Positions 1 to 8,443 of a stretch of DNA of 38,533 nt are shown one piece after another. A model generated the notes under the pieces. It saw only the letters and a list, made by a program, of their open reading frames with translations, made no database searches and had not been told where the DNA came from. The stretch comes from Spirochaetales bacterium. Lineage in GTDB: Bacteria; Spirochaetota; Spirochaetia; UBA9216. The number at the start of each line of letters is the position of its first letter. The first letter of the stretch is position 1. The stretch lies in assembly GCA_016342585.1 (NCBI GenBank), contig JAEINK010000049.1, positions 1 to 38,533 on the forward strand, given 5' to 3'. Made by a program: the position numbers and the translations under genes.

Positions 1-28
1 ATTTCATTGGTTGATTGAAGTGTTCGCA

Positions 29-72
29 GGTGGCAGGATTCAACCGGAATGGGTGGCAGGTTTCACCGGAAT
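29..72. repeat. Two short direct repeats, possible end of an insertion sequence
   Basis: Two imperfect copies of about 21-22 nt lie side by side. Both read GGTGGCAGG, then 5-6 variable bases, then CCGGAAT (29-50 and 52-72). Tandem terminal repeats of this kind are typical of the ends of some transposons, for example the IS21 family. No transposase is in the window, so any element would lie to the left. The rest of bases 1-143 holds only a weak 6-bp hairpin (77-94) followed by a short T run. The IS assignment is inference. Confidence 0.35.
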
Positions 73-143
73 ATGCAATACCTGCTTTGGTATTTTTGAT
101 TTCTATACGGATAAAAACATCTAATATATGATAAAGTCTTTCC

Positions 144-596
144 ATGGATTTTTTTAATATACAAACAATCGTATTCATCATTTTATTTCTGATAACAGGA
201 ATCTTTTTTCTTTTTATCGGACGCAGGATGGGCCTTGAGCAGGGTCGAAAAATGGAAAATGCCGAATGGGAAACAAACAAGTTAGAGAAGATAGTCGCAG
301 GACGCATCAAAACATCCCGGGCTGTACTTGGGGGCCAATTCTCCGAACAGATTGCACCATACCTCCCTGATTTCCCCTACAACCCATCAGACTGTCGATT
401 CATGGGGAAACCCATCGACTTCATAGTATTCAAAGGCATGGATGAGAAAAATATCGATGAGGTTATCTTTGTTGAGGTTAAAAGCGGTAAAACACGGGCC
501 TTGAGCAGTCAGGAAAGAAAACTGCGTGATGTTATCCAGGCCGGTAAAGTCCGGTGGGTTCAGTACAATGTCTCCTACGGAAAGGAATTTGAATAA
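144..596 (+). CDS. Membrane-anchored Holliday junction resolvase-related protein (Endonuc_Holl family)
   Basis: This 150-residue protein starts with one hydrophobic segment (about 8-27). A conserved block follows: KTSRAVLGGQFSEQ (56-69), APYLPDFPYNPSD (71-83), then GKPIDF with Asp92 and FVEVKSGK with Glu111 and Lys113. The D...ExK arrangement fits the PD-(D/E)XK nuclease fold. The whole block matches the family annotated as endonuclease distantly related to archaeal Holliday junction resolvase. Activity of these short anchored proteins is not well established as far as I know, so the function is a family label only. No good Shine-Dalgarno sequence precedes the ATG. It is transcribed towards the convergent valS gene, and the valS terminator lies between them. 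Confidence 0.8.
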   Translation: MDFFNIQTIVFIILFLITGIFFLFIGRRMGLEQGRKMENAEWETNKLEKIVAGRIKTSRAVLGGQFSEQIAPYLPDFPYNPSDCRFMGKPIDFIVFKGMDEKNIDEVIFVEVKSGKTRALSSQERKLRDVIQAGKVRWVQYNVSYGKEFE

Positions 597-655
597 TTAA
601 AAGAATGAGAACTGCCCCCTCCCCGCAGCAAACGGGATATTAATATACGGCTCGA

Positions 656-690
656 ATAAAAAAACCCACCGATCATGAACGACGGTGGGT
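656..690 (-). terminator. Rho-independent terminator of valS
   Basis: On the minus strand an 8-bp stem, ACCCACCG pairing with CGGTGGGT (664-671 with 683-690), is followed by a run of seven T (plus-strand A at 658-664, overlapping the stem base). It sits 32 nt beyond the valS stop codon. On the plus strand the stem is followed only by TTTA, so it serves mainly valS. Confidence 0.85.
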
Positions 691-721
691 TTAACTATGA
701 ATGAACAGCAGGCGACTCTAC

Positions 722-3364
722 CTACTGGAGTTCCTTCAGGAACCTCTTAACCTTTTCCGCCCGGTCCTCAAACTCGGCGAGTTTCTCCTTCTCCTTCTCG
801 ATAACCTCAACAGGAGCGCGGTCTAAGAAGCCGCTGTTTGAGAGTTTTTTCGTAGTTGATACAATCAGCTTATCTTGTTTGTCGGCCTCTTTTTTGAGTT
901 TGGCAATCTCTTTGGGAATATCCACAACATCTCGAATATACACGAAGGCTTCATACCCCTTCCCGGCCACGGGAATACTTCCCCCCGTATCGGGTTTATC
1001 TTTAAGGATCTCAAGATCGGGGCTCTTCATCAGTTCAGATGCCAGGATTCTATTCTCCTGAAAGAACTCATGTCCTCCAAACCCCGAATCAGTGGCGACC
1101 TTTACGGTTACTTTCTTCTCTGGTGGAATTGTAAATTCGGACCGAAGAGTTCGAACACCCCGGATCATCTCCTGAAGAGATTCGAAGAGCTGAGCCTCTT
1201 CCGGGAAGTTCCTATCTTCCCGAACCTCAGGAAAGGAGTGCTTCATTAAAAAACCATGAGCACCGGGAAGGTTCTGATAGATCTCCTCGGTTATAAAAGA
1301 GAGGAAAGGATGAAGAAGTTTCAAGGATTCCTCAAGGAGGTGAATCAAAAGGGAAACGGCCCGGTTTTTTTCATTCTCATCATCACTGTAGAGTGATATT
1401 TTTGAGGCTTCGACATACCAGTCACAAAATTCATTCCAGAAAAACTCATACCCGGCCTGGGCGGCATCGTTAAACCTGTACGATTCAATTGCCGCCCTGG
1501 ATTTTCGTACGGCTTCGTTGAACCGGTGAAAAATCCATTTATCGACGGATTTAAGCTCTATACCTTCTATGGGAATAGGGGTTTTCCCCTCGATATTCAT
1601 CATTATATATCGGGATGCATTCCATATCTTATTCGCGAACTTGGATCCCAGCTTAAAACTCTCCTTATCAATAAGGATGTCCTGTCCCTGAGCCGACAAG
1701 AAGGTCATTGTGAATTTAAGGGCATCGGCACCATATTCATCGACAATCTCAAGGGGATCCAGACCATTTCCGAGAGACTTTGACATCTTACGTCCCTGCT
1801 TATCCCGAACAAGCCCGGTAATATAAATATCCCTGAAGGGAACCTCTCCGGTGAACTCAAGACCGGCCATAACCATCCTGGCAACCCAGAAGAAAATAAT
1901 GTCATAGCCTGTTACAAGGGTGGATGTGGGATAGAATTTTTTCAGGTCTTCCGTATTTTCGGGCCAACCAAGTGTGGAGAAGGGCCAGAGCCAGGAGGAG
2001 AACCACGTATCAAGAACATCTTCTTCCTGTTTAATCTTCCCGCTTCCGCATTTGGTACATGTTTCAAGATCGGTTTTTGAAACCATCATCTCGCCGCAAT
2101 CTTCACAGTACCATACAGGTATCCTGTGTCCCCACCACAACTGCCGGGAGATACACCAGTCACGAATTCCATTCATCCAGTGTTTATAAGTATTTTCCCA
2201 TTTTTTAGGATAGAAAACTATATCTTCGGTCTCCCAGGCCTTAAGCGCCTTTTCTGCCATGGATTTCATGGCCACAAACCATTGTTTTGAGAGATAAGGT
2301 TCAATGACGGTATTACATCGGTAACAGTGACCGACCTGATGCTTATGCTCTTCATCCTTAAGGTAGTATCCCTGCTCCTTAAGATCGGTGACAACGGCCT
2401 TCCGGGCCTCTTCGGCCTTCATTCCCCTGTATTTTACAGGGCAATTATCGTTCAGGCTACCATCATCATTGAGTATATTAATTTTTTCAAGATCATGCCT
2501 GTTTCCTATGTCCCAGTCATTCGGATCATGAGCTGGTGTGATTTTCACAACACCCGTACCAAATTCTCTATCCACATAAGGGTCGGCAATAATCTTAATC
2601 GTTCGATTAGTTAAGGGTAGATTAACTTCCTTCCCTATAAAATCCTTATACCTTTCATCATCCGGGTTTACAGCAAGGGCTGAATCTCCCAACATAGTTT
2701 CAGGTCTGGTGGTTGCAATTTCAAGTTTTCCCGAACCATCAGAAAGGGGGTAAAAATAGTGATACATCTTACCGTTCAGTTCCTTATGTTCTACTTCATC
2801 ATCGGCAAGGGCCGTACCACAGGAGGGACACCAGTTCACAAGGTAGTTTCCCTGATACACAAGGCCTCGCTCATAGAGTTCAACAAAAACCTCTCGAACA
2901 GCGGTAGAACACCCATCATCAAGGGTAAAGCGCTCCCTGTTCCAGTCACAGGAGGCACCCAACTTCTGGAGTTGTTTGGTTATGATGGCATGATGCTCAT
3001 CTTTAACCTTCCAGGTCTCTTCAACAAATTTTTCACGACCAAGCGCATGCCTCTCAATCCCTTTGGCTCGCAACCGCCTTTCAACGATATTCTGTGTGGC
3101 TATTCCTGCGTGGTCAGTTCCGGGGACCCAGAGGGTGGAGCGACCGCACATTCTATGATAACGGATTAAAGTATCCTGAAGTACATTATTCAGACCATGT
3201 CCCATATGAAGAACACCGGTGACATTCGGAGGTGGAATCACAATAACAAAGGGGTCTCCTCCCTTATCATCTGGTGCGAATGCTTTGGCATCCATCCAGG
3301 ATTTGTAAATCCTGTCTTCGAAATCTGCGGGGTTATAGGCTTTCGCCATCTGAGTAGAGTCCAT
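722..3364 (-). CDS. valS: Valine-tRNA ligase (ValRS)
   Basis: This class I aminoacyl-tRNA synthetase charges tRNA-Val and edits misactivated threonine. The HIGH-type motif is HMGH at residues 53-56, after PPPNVTGVL. The editing (CP1) domain carries TTRPETMLGD, and KMSKS lies in GRKMSKSLGN. Cysteine pairs suggestive of zinc sites appear in CPSCG, CYRC, CEDC and CTKC. The C-terminal 60 residues form the coiled coil typical of ValRS. I start it at ATG 3364 (880 aa), because AGGAG lies 5 nt upstream there. A start at 3400 would add 12 residues without a ribosome binding site. It appears monocistronic, with its own terminator downstream. Length and motifs are normal. Confidence 0.97.
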   Translation of the reverse strand: MDSTQMAKAYNPADFEDRIYKSWMDAKAFAPDDKGGDPFVIVIPPPNVTGVLHMGHGLNNVLQDTLIRYHRMCGRSTLWVPGTDHAGIATQNIVERRLRAKGIERHALGREKFVEETWKVKDEHHAIITKQLQKLGASCDWNRERFTLDDGCSTAVREVFVELYERGLVYQGNYLVNWCPSCGTALADDEVEHKELNGKMYHYFYPLSDGSGKLEIATTRPETMLGDSALAVNPDDERYKDFIGKEVNLPLTNRTIKIIADPYVDREFGTGVVKITPAHDPNDWDIGNRHDLEKINILNDDGSLNDNCPVKYRGMKAEEARKAVVTDLKEQGYYLKDEEHKHQVGHCYRCNTVIEPYLSKQWFVAMKSMAEKALKAWETEDIVFYPKKWENTYKHWMNGIRDWCISRQLWWGHRIPVWYCEDCGEMMVSKTDLETCTKCGSGKIKQEEDVLDTWFSSWLWPFSTLGWPENTEDLKKFYPTSTLVTGYDIIFFWVARMVMAGLEFTGEVPFRDIYITGLVRDKQGRKMSKSLGNGLDPLEIVDEYGADALKFTMTFLSAQGQDILIDKESFKLGSKFANKIWNASRYIMMNIEGKTPIPIEGIELKSVDKWIFHRFNEAVRKSRAAIESYRFNDAAQAGYEFFWNEFCDWYVEASKISLYSDDENEKNRAVSLLIHLLEESLKLLHPFLSFITEEIYQNLPGAHGFLMKHSFPEVREDRNFPEEAQLFESLQEMIRGVRTLRSEFTIPPEKKVTVKVATDSGFGGHEFFQENRILASELMKSPDLEILKDKPDTGGSIPVAGKGYEAFVYIRDVVDIPKEIAKLKKEADKQDKLIVSTTKKLSNSGFLDRAPVEVIEKEKEKLAEFEDRAEKVKRFLKELQ

Positions 3365-3507
3365 ACCTGCTCCTGGTCTGAAATTATCTGCGGCCCACAT
3401 GAAAATGTCCGCGTTTTTAAGTCAGGGCAGTTTATCAGAAATTATCAGTGACGACAATCGGGGGACATACATTTTACTATTATTGAATTTTATGATAAAT
3501 TTAATAA

Positions 3508-4254
3508 ATGAAACACCTTCACCCCAGGGTACACCTGATACTCATGCTTTTCATAATGCTTTCTGTCATTAATCTTCATGCCCAGGAGGCCGACCTTTCA
3601 AACATGAGGATAGAACTGTCTCAGGCCATCGCAAGAAAAACAGGAATCTCATCGGGACCACTCTTTTCCGCTGTCCAGATTGTTCCTCGTCATGATTTTC
3701 TTAGTGAGGATAGGAAAGGAACAGCCTATGAGGATAGAACAATTCCCCTCGGCCGGGGCCGTTTTCTACCATCCCCTTCGGATATCATCCTCATGCTGGA
3801 TTTTTGCAGCATAACTCCCGATGAAAATATTCTGATTCTGGGAGATTCTATTGGATATACGGTGGGTCTGCTGCAAAACTTAAGCAGGAATATAACAGTT
3901 GTCGAGATGAATCCTGAAGAGTTGGATAGTATCCGGGAGTATTTCAACCGTGAGATAGAAATAAACCTACCATCCGGACCTGTGAGTGAAAATAAAAGCA
4001 TAGAGGTTCTCTCTATTGAAGAGATATATAATCTATATGATAAAAATCCTTTTGACTTAATCATTATCCAGGGAAGCTTGAATGAAATCCCGCAACTCTT
4101 TTTCGGAATACTCAATAGTAGTGGAAGTATAATAACTTCACTCACGGGTGAATCCGGATTCTCCATCCTTTTCAAGTATGAAAAAAATGGATCTGGTGGT
4201 AGAATTTTAACAGGAAAAGAGGTGTATTTCCCTTTTATTGCGAAATGGCCTTAA
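3508..4254 (+). CDS. Exported protein with a degenerate isoaspartyl methyltransferase (PCMT)-like fold
   Basis: The 248-residue product opens with a signal peptide (about 1-25, likely cleaved after NLHA). Several PCMT signatures then appear in order: VPRHDFL (59-65), AYEDRTIPLGRGRFLPSPSDI (73-93), a motif-I-like ILILGDSIGYTVGLL (108-122), VVEMNPE (131-137) and FDLIIIQG. In cytosolic PCMT, motif I is normally close to VLEIGTGSGY. Here the acidic residue before the glycine loop is lost and the loop is altered, so methyltransferase activity is doubtful. SAM is also not expected outside the cytoplasm. It may be a structural or binding derivative. There is no clear Shine-Dalgarno sequence, and a TATGAT box lies 11 nt before the ATG. 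Its stop codon overlaps the convergent gene's stop within one TTAA. Confidence 0.6.
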   Translation: MKHLHPRVHLILMLFIMLSVINLHAQEADLSNMRIELSQAIARKTGISSGPLFSAVQIVPRHDFLSEDRKGTAYEDRTIPLGRGRFLPSPSDIILMLDFCSITPDENILILGDSIGYTVGLLQNLSRNITVVEMNPEELDSIREYFNREIEINLPSGPVSENKSIEVLSIEEIYNLYDKNPFDLIIIQGSLNEIPQLFFGILNSSGSIITSLTGESGFSILFKYEKNGSGGRILTGKEVYFPFIAKWP

Positions 4255-5483
4255 CGGTTCTTCATTGACCCGGCTTTTCTTGCCCGATCGATCTTCTCCA
4301 TCTTTCTGAAATATTTGGCCTGGTTGTCGATTTCATCTTTACCTGTTACATGGATTCGATTGTCAATAATTTTAAGTTTCTTATTCTCAAAAAGTTTACG
4401 TGTAACAACAGCCCCCTCATCCTTGGGCAATCCAACCATATTAACAAGTTCTACCGGACCGAAGTCAAAAGTATATGAATCACTGGAAATCGGTACCCTG
4501 AGTTTTTCGAGCTGAATAAGCATGGCATCATAGAGCCTTCCCAGGGGATCGGCAAGCTGTGTGTTAGCCAATTGTTTGTATATGGCCCAGATTCTCTCAG
4601 AAAGCAGCTGGGTAAGTCTTGTTATCATCTGAGGCTGGGAGGAGACCATGCGTTTAAAGTTTGCCAGGTTAACGGCCATAAGAACCGCATCCTCATGGGC
4701 TATAGCTGAAGCGGATCGGGGCTGGTCTTCCAGAAGAGACATTTCACCAAAGATATCCCCTGATTTCAGCACCGCCAGGAGAACTTCATTATTATTAACG
4801 ATCTTGGTGATCTTTATGCTTCCCTTCTGAATTATATAAAGTTCTTTACCAGGCTGGCTTTCACTGAAAACCATCGTATCCTTTGGATATTTTCGGGTAA
4901 ATTCCTCGCTATTGGGTGAAAGGTAGACAGCTTTAGAATAGGGTTGAATTTTTGCCATTCTCTCTTTCGCCGTATTTACATCTGTTCCCTGAGGACAAAA
5001 CAGTGTGTATTGGTGATAGGCATAATAGGCCAGTGAGTATTTTGACTGTTTTGCATAATATTCAGCAACCTCAAAAAGGTGAGAATAGGAAATTTCAGCA
5101 GTACTTTTCAGCGAAATTCTGGTGAGCTCCTCATCAAGGTATCTCATCTTTCGGCTGAACTGCTGTATGATCTTCATGGCAACAGGGGCATTCCTCTCGA
5201 TAAGGAGACCATACTGCTCCCTATGGACAGCAATGAGGACGACATCGCTCAATGCCTGAGCTGTTTCGATGCGGCTGTGAGTTGACATTGTAGAGACAAC
5301 ACCAAAAAAATCTCCGGGATTGAGGATATTCCCCCCCTCCTCTTCGACAACCTCTACTTCTTTACTTATCCGGACCTTTCCCTGTCGGATTATATAGAAG
5401 AAATCGGCATTCTGCTTGCCTTCAACAATAATGTATGCACCACTCTTGAAATTAACAAGGGACAGTTGTAAAGGATTATTCAT
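4251..5483 (-). CDS. Protein with two cyclic nucleotide-binding domains and a C-terminal winged helix
   Basis: This 410-residue protein has two cNMP-binding beta barrels, at about 1-115 and 195-310. The second has a canonical-looking phosphate-binding cassette (FGEMSLLEDQPRSASA). In the first the cassette is degenerate (FGVVSTMSTHSRIETAQ) and lacks the typical E and R-A pattern, so it may not bind nucleotide. A helical linker (about 120-190) joins them. The C-terminus resembles a Crp-type winged helix, but with a weak recognition helix. It is probably a cAMP- or cGMP-responsive regulator, and I cannot tell whether it binds DNA. I chose ATG 5483, which has AGAGGTG just upstream, over a TTG at 5513. 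Spirochaetes commonly carry proteins of this type. Confidence 0.75.
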   Translation of the reverse strand: MNNPLQLSLVNFKSGAYIIVEGKQNADFFYIIRQGKVRISKEVEVVEEEGGNILNPGDFFGVVSTMSTHSRIETAQALSDVVLIAVHREQYGLLIERNAPVAMKIIQQFSRKMRYLDEELTRISLKSTAEISYSHLFEVAEYYAKQSKYSLAYYAYHQYTLFCPQGTDVNTAKERMAKIQPYSKAVYLSPNSEEFTRKYPKDTMVFSESQPGKELYIIQKGSIKITKIVNNNEVLLAVLKSGDIFGEMSLLEDQPRSASAIAHEDAVLMAVNLANFKRMVSSQPQMITRLTQLLSERIWAIYKQLANTQLADPLGRLYDAMLIQLEKLRVPISSDSYTFDFGPVELVNMVGLPKDEGAVVTRKLFENKKLKIIDNRIHVTGKDEIDNQAKYFRKMEKIDRARKAGSMKNR

Positions 5484-5655
5484 ATCACCTCTCACCAAAG
5501 TATAGAGAGCCAAGCCCTAATTTGTCAACGAAAGTTTTAACCAATCTCCGTTGAAAGCGTCTTTAAAACAAAATTTTAAAAAATCAGCCTCTTTATATTT
5601 TCGGGCGAATCTCTCAGAAATAATAGCTAAAAAAAAGAATCCATCCAACTAAATA

Positions 5656-7305
5656 CTACCACCAATCAATAATTCTAACATCTTTCCAAAACGTATCATA
5701 ATAATCCAGGCCGCTTGCTTCTTCATGGAGGGTCTGAATAGAAAACATTCTTGATTTTACCACAGCATCACCATCAGGAAGGAAAGATTTTAAAGGAATA
5801 ACCCCCCTGGAAAAGGTTATATGCCGGTTATCAATGTTTCCAAAGTAGTAATCACTCACATTATCTATTCCCTGGGGAAAATTGCCGAATTTTGCCTCAT
5901 CACCAAGGGCTGGATCCAGAGGAATCCAACCAAAGTCTTCGATATAGAATTCGGACCAGAAATGTCGCACAGTCACTTTATCATTATAAACAAGATAGCC
6001 TGCCACCGGTCGTGCCGGGATCCCGGATGCTCTTGCCAGTGCAGTGAATAGAATTGAATAGATATACGAGTCGCCCTGGCCTGTCCCCAGGGCTTTCACG
6101 GGGTCCAGGGATGACGGAGTCGTTGTGAATTTCAGATTTTCAATGAGGTAATCATATATTTTTTCAGCATTCTTATAGGGATTGGATTCCCTGCCTTTAA
6201 TCCGATCTGCCAGAGACTTTATCCCCTCGTCACCCGGAACAAAGTCATCAGGACTGGTATAAACATCATACAGTCTTCTCTGAATATTATATTGTGTTTT
6301 AATGCGCTGGATCTCCATTTGAGTTTCCACCGAATATCGTTCAAACCAGTAGGTCAACTCGATTTTTTGATCCGACTGACCGCTAATCCCCTCATAATGG
6401 TATCTCATGACACCGAAATAATTATTCCAGAGAGGTTCAGGGTCTCGAACCCACTCTACCGCCCGCTGCTCCAAACCGGGATAGATCCCGGGGATCCAGA
6501 GGTCAAGACTACCATCCGGTCTCCCCCTGGGGCTGAAAATTGAGACTTCATAGGATAACTGATACCCTTTTCGCTCCGGATAAAGCCGTGTCCCGGGTAG
6601 GTCTCTCACCTCAAAATATTTGGAATTACTCTCCCCCTTATCGCCAACAATCTTTACTCCGCCGGAGGAGGCTCCATCGGGAACATAAAATTGAATCTCA
6701 TGATCCGTCCACGATTCATAGTCATAATCCGTTTCAGAACAGGGAATAAAATTTCCACCATCCCTCCGGTGATCTTCTCCAGAGGACTGAACGGAGAAAA
6801 GCACCTGACTGGCGCTTCTATCAAAACCGAAATTCAAACCTTTAACAGTGACAAGGGTACCTACAGCCCCCTGGGAAGGTTCAATACTTTCAATATAAGG
6901 AAGTCCAGGAGCCGCTGGTCCGGAGAGAATAATAGGGATATGAATTCTATTAGTGAATAGCCGGCCATTACTCTTTCCGCGGGAGGTGGTGACAGTAATC
7001 ATCCCGGATCCGGCATCCGAAGGTACCCTGAATTTTATCTGATTATCAGACCAGTCCAGATAGGAGGAACTTGTAATCCGGCTACCCGCAAGAGTCACAG
7101 CTCCGCCTTTACGCTCGGATTGAAAATCTTCCCCTGTAATTTGAACAACATCACCCGGCGAAGCAATTGCTGGTTCAACCAGGAAGATTTGAGGATCCTG
7201 CTCAACCATTTTAGAGGAGAAGTATAATAGAACAAGAACTATGGCAAAAAGGAGAAACGGCAAATACGCACGTTTTTTAAAAAACTGAACAAATGGTGAA
7301 CTCAT
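5656..7305 (-). CDS. Membrane-anchored IPT/TIG-domain protein with a transglutaminase-like domain lacking the catalytic Cys
   Basis: The 549-residue protein has an N-terminal signal anchor (about 13-30). Two IPT/TIG Ig-like domains follow, roughly 38-120 and 130-235, each with P-x-x-G-x-x-V-T/Q-I/V-x-G. A beta-rich linker leads to a transglutaminase-like core at about 375-470. The core is recognisable from ALARASGIPARPVAGY, VRHFWSEFY and GWIPLDPA. His448 and Asp464 of the triad are present. The nucleophile position is Ser413 (in GQGDSYIYS) where the family has Cys, and the codon there is TCG. It may therefore be a non-catalytic binding domain, or an enzyme with a serine nucleophile. It is the last gene of the ECF sigma/anti-sigma operon, 40 nt after the preceding gene, which suggests an envelope role. 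I see no strong terminator after it. Confidence 0.75.
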   Translation of the reverse strand: MSSPFVQFFKKRAYLPFLLFAIVLVLLYFSSKMVEQDPQIFLVEPAIASPGDVVQITGEDFQSERKGGAVTLAGSRITSSSYLDWSDNQIKFRVPSDAGSGMITVTTSRGKSNGRLFTNRIHIPIILSGPAAPGLPYIESIEPSQGAVGTLVTVKGLNFGFDRSASQVLFSVQSSGEDHRRDGGNFIPCSETDYDYESWTDHEIQFYVPDGASSGGVKIVGDKGESNSKYFEVRDLPGTRLYPERKGYQLSYEVSIFSPRGRPDGSLDLWIPGIYPGLEQRAVEWVRDPEPLWNNYFGVMRYHYEGISGQSDQKIELTYWFERYSVETQMEIQRIKTQYNIQRRLYDVYTSPDDFVPGDEGIKSLADRIKGRESNPYKNAEKIYDYLIENLKFTTTPSSLDPVKALGTGQGDSYIYSILFTALARASGIPARPVAGYLVYNDKVTVRHFWSEFYIEDFGWIPLDPALGDEAKFGNFPQGIDNVSDYYFGNIDNRHITFSRGVIPLKSFLPDGDAVVKSRMFSIQTLHEEASGLDYYDTFWKDVRIIDWW

Positions 7306-7345
7306 TTAAATACCTGCAGTCGATTATTGTCTGAAGATAGAGGAT

Positions 7346-7876
7346 CTACTGATCATTTTCCTCCAGTTCTACCATTTCTTTCGGTAAAACCTGTATTTCA
7401 AGTTCAATGTAATATAGATTCTGTTCCGAGTCTACAGCCATTCCCAAAGGAAAAAACAGAACCTTCTCACCGGCATGAACAGGGAGACTTTTCAGAGTGG
7501 TGTAATACTGGGTTCCCTCCTCTTCAGAGGAGATAAAGACTTCACCTTCGGCCACAAGAAGAATCGTCCCATCATCCTGCATATACGGGGTTATCTGTGC
7601 AAATATCACAAGATTTTCACCCGCCATCTTGACCGAAACAGCTTCTCCGGAGAGGGTTATCTTTGTGTTTTCTATCTTCCAGAGGGTTTTTTCCTGTGTC
7701 TCCATTATTCTGGTTGAAAGAGAGACAACAAGCTCTTTCTCCGCAAGGTAATCAAGAGGAAGCCGGGTCTCGGGAAGTGAATCCTGCGGCAGGAGTTCAC
7801 TCCCTTCAGATTGAGCCATTAAACATGGTATGGAGGTTATGAGAAAAACAGCAATGAAGAAAGAAACCTTACGCAC
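7346..7876 (-). CDS. Exported protein of unknown function in the ECF sigma operon
   Basis: I do not recognise this 176-residue product. It begins with a clear signal peptide (about 1-21, cleavage near LMAQ). The remainder is acidic and beta-rich: a short linker, strands around WKIENTKITLSG and ENLVIFAQITPYMQDDG, then repeated strand-turn units to about residue 165. There is no transmembrane segment, so a soluble periplasmic protein is likely. The start is GTG. AGGAG lies about 12 nt upstream, which is a long spacing, but no better ATG exists before the signal peptide. It lies 15 nt after the anti-sigma gene and 40 nt before the TIG/transglutaminase gene, so all are probably one transcript. 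Confidence 0.7.
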   Translation of the reverse strand: MRKVSFFIAVFLITSIPCLMAQSEGSELLPQDSLPETRLPLDYLAEKELVVSLSTRIMETQEKTLWKIENTKITLSGEAVSVKMAGENLVIFAQITPYMQDDGTILLVAEGEVFISSEEEGTQYYTTLKSLPVHAGEKVLFFPLGMAVDSEQNLYYIELEIQVLPKEMVELEENDQ

Positions 7877-7891
7877 GATGCTTTATTACTC

Positions 7892-8443
7892 CTAAGGTCT
7901 GTAATCAGCGGCTCTAATCAGCTGAGATTCATCTACGGTATCAATGAATGATGCCGGGGGAAGTTCAATAAAAACCTGCACTTGTTCATCCCTGTTTTTA
8001 AGAAGATCGGCAAGCTCAGCCATGTCACCATCACCCAACTTTACGGTAAGAACCTCGGAGGAGTCTTCGGCTTCAACCAGGGGGACCGCCGAAACGGAGT
8101 CTACCTTTCCCCGACCTGTCATAAAACCAATACCAAAGAACACTACCATGGCGGCCGCAGCAGCTAAAAATGGAATTGGAATTTTAACCTGTCGCTGCCA
8201 GAATTTCGACCCGACATCGGTTCGACTTTCCAGTATCCGGCTATAAACACGGTCCATACTCTCGGGGATGGAAGCCTCGAGAATATCATGGGTAATTCTC
8301 ATATTGGTGGAGAGAGAACGGTATGAAGATATTTTTGCCTTACAAATGGGACATTCACTGATATGTTCAAATACCTGTGCATCCCAGGGGGCAGGGATTT
8401 CGTTATCGAAATAAGCCGACAGGATTTGTTCATTCGGACACAT
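7892..8443 (-). CDS. Zinc-finger anti-sigma factor, single-pass membrane protein
   Basis: The N-terminus carries the ZAS anti-sigma signature H-x3-C-x2-C: His27, Cys31 and Cys34 in EHISECPICKAKI. This domain binds and inactivates ECF sigma factors in the cytoplasm. One transmembrane helix follows (about 86-108, IPFLAAAAAMVVFFGIGF). About 75 residues beyond it would lie outside the cytoplasm and could sense envelope state. The ATG at 8443 lies inside the end of the sigma factor gene (14-nt overlap), with AGGAGG upstream, so translation of the pair is coupled. Its partner is the sigma factor at 8430-8960. Activation probably needs release or proteolysis, as for other anti-sigma factors of this type. 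Confidence 0.9.
   Translation of the reverse strand: MCPNEQILSAYFDNEIPAPWDAQVFEHISECPICKAKISSYRSLSTNMRITHDILEASIPESMDRVYSRILESRTDVGSKFWQRQVKIPIPFLAAAAAMVVFFGIGFMTGRGKVDSVSAVPLVEAEDSSEVLTVKLGDGDMAELADLLKNRDEQVQVFIELPPASFIDTVDESQLIRAADYRP

Noticed and set aside
875..3169. Several plus-strand frames opposite valS (up to 136 codons)
   Set aside because: They are shadows of the valS reading frame without ribosome binding sites or family features.
3401..3507. tRNA or T-box leader near valS
   Set aside because: I found no cloverleaf, specifier loop or T-box sequence, only AT-rich promoter-like bases.
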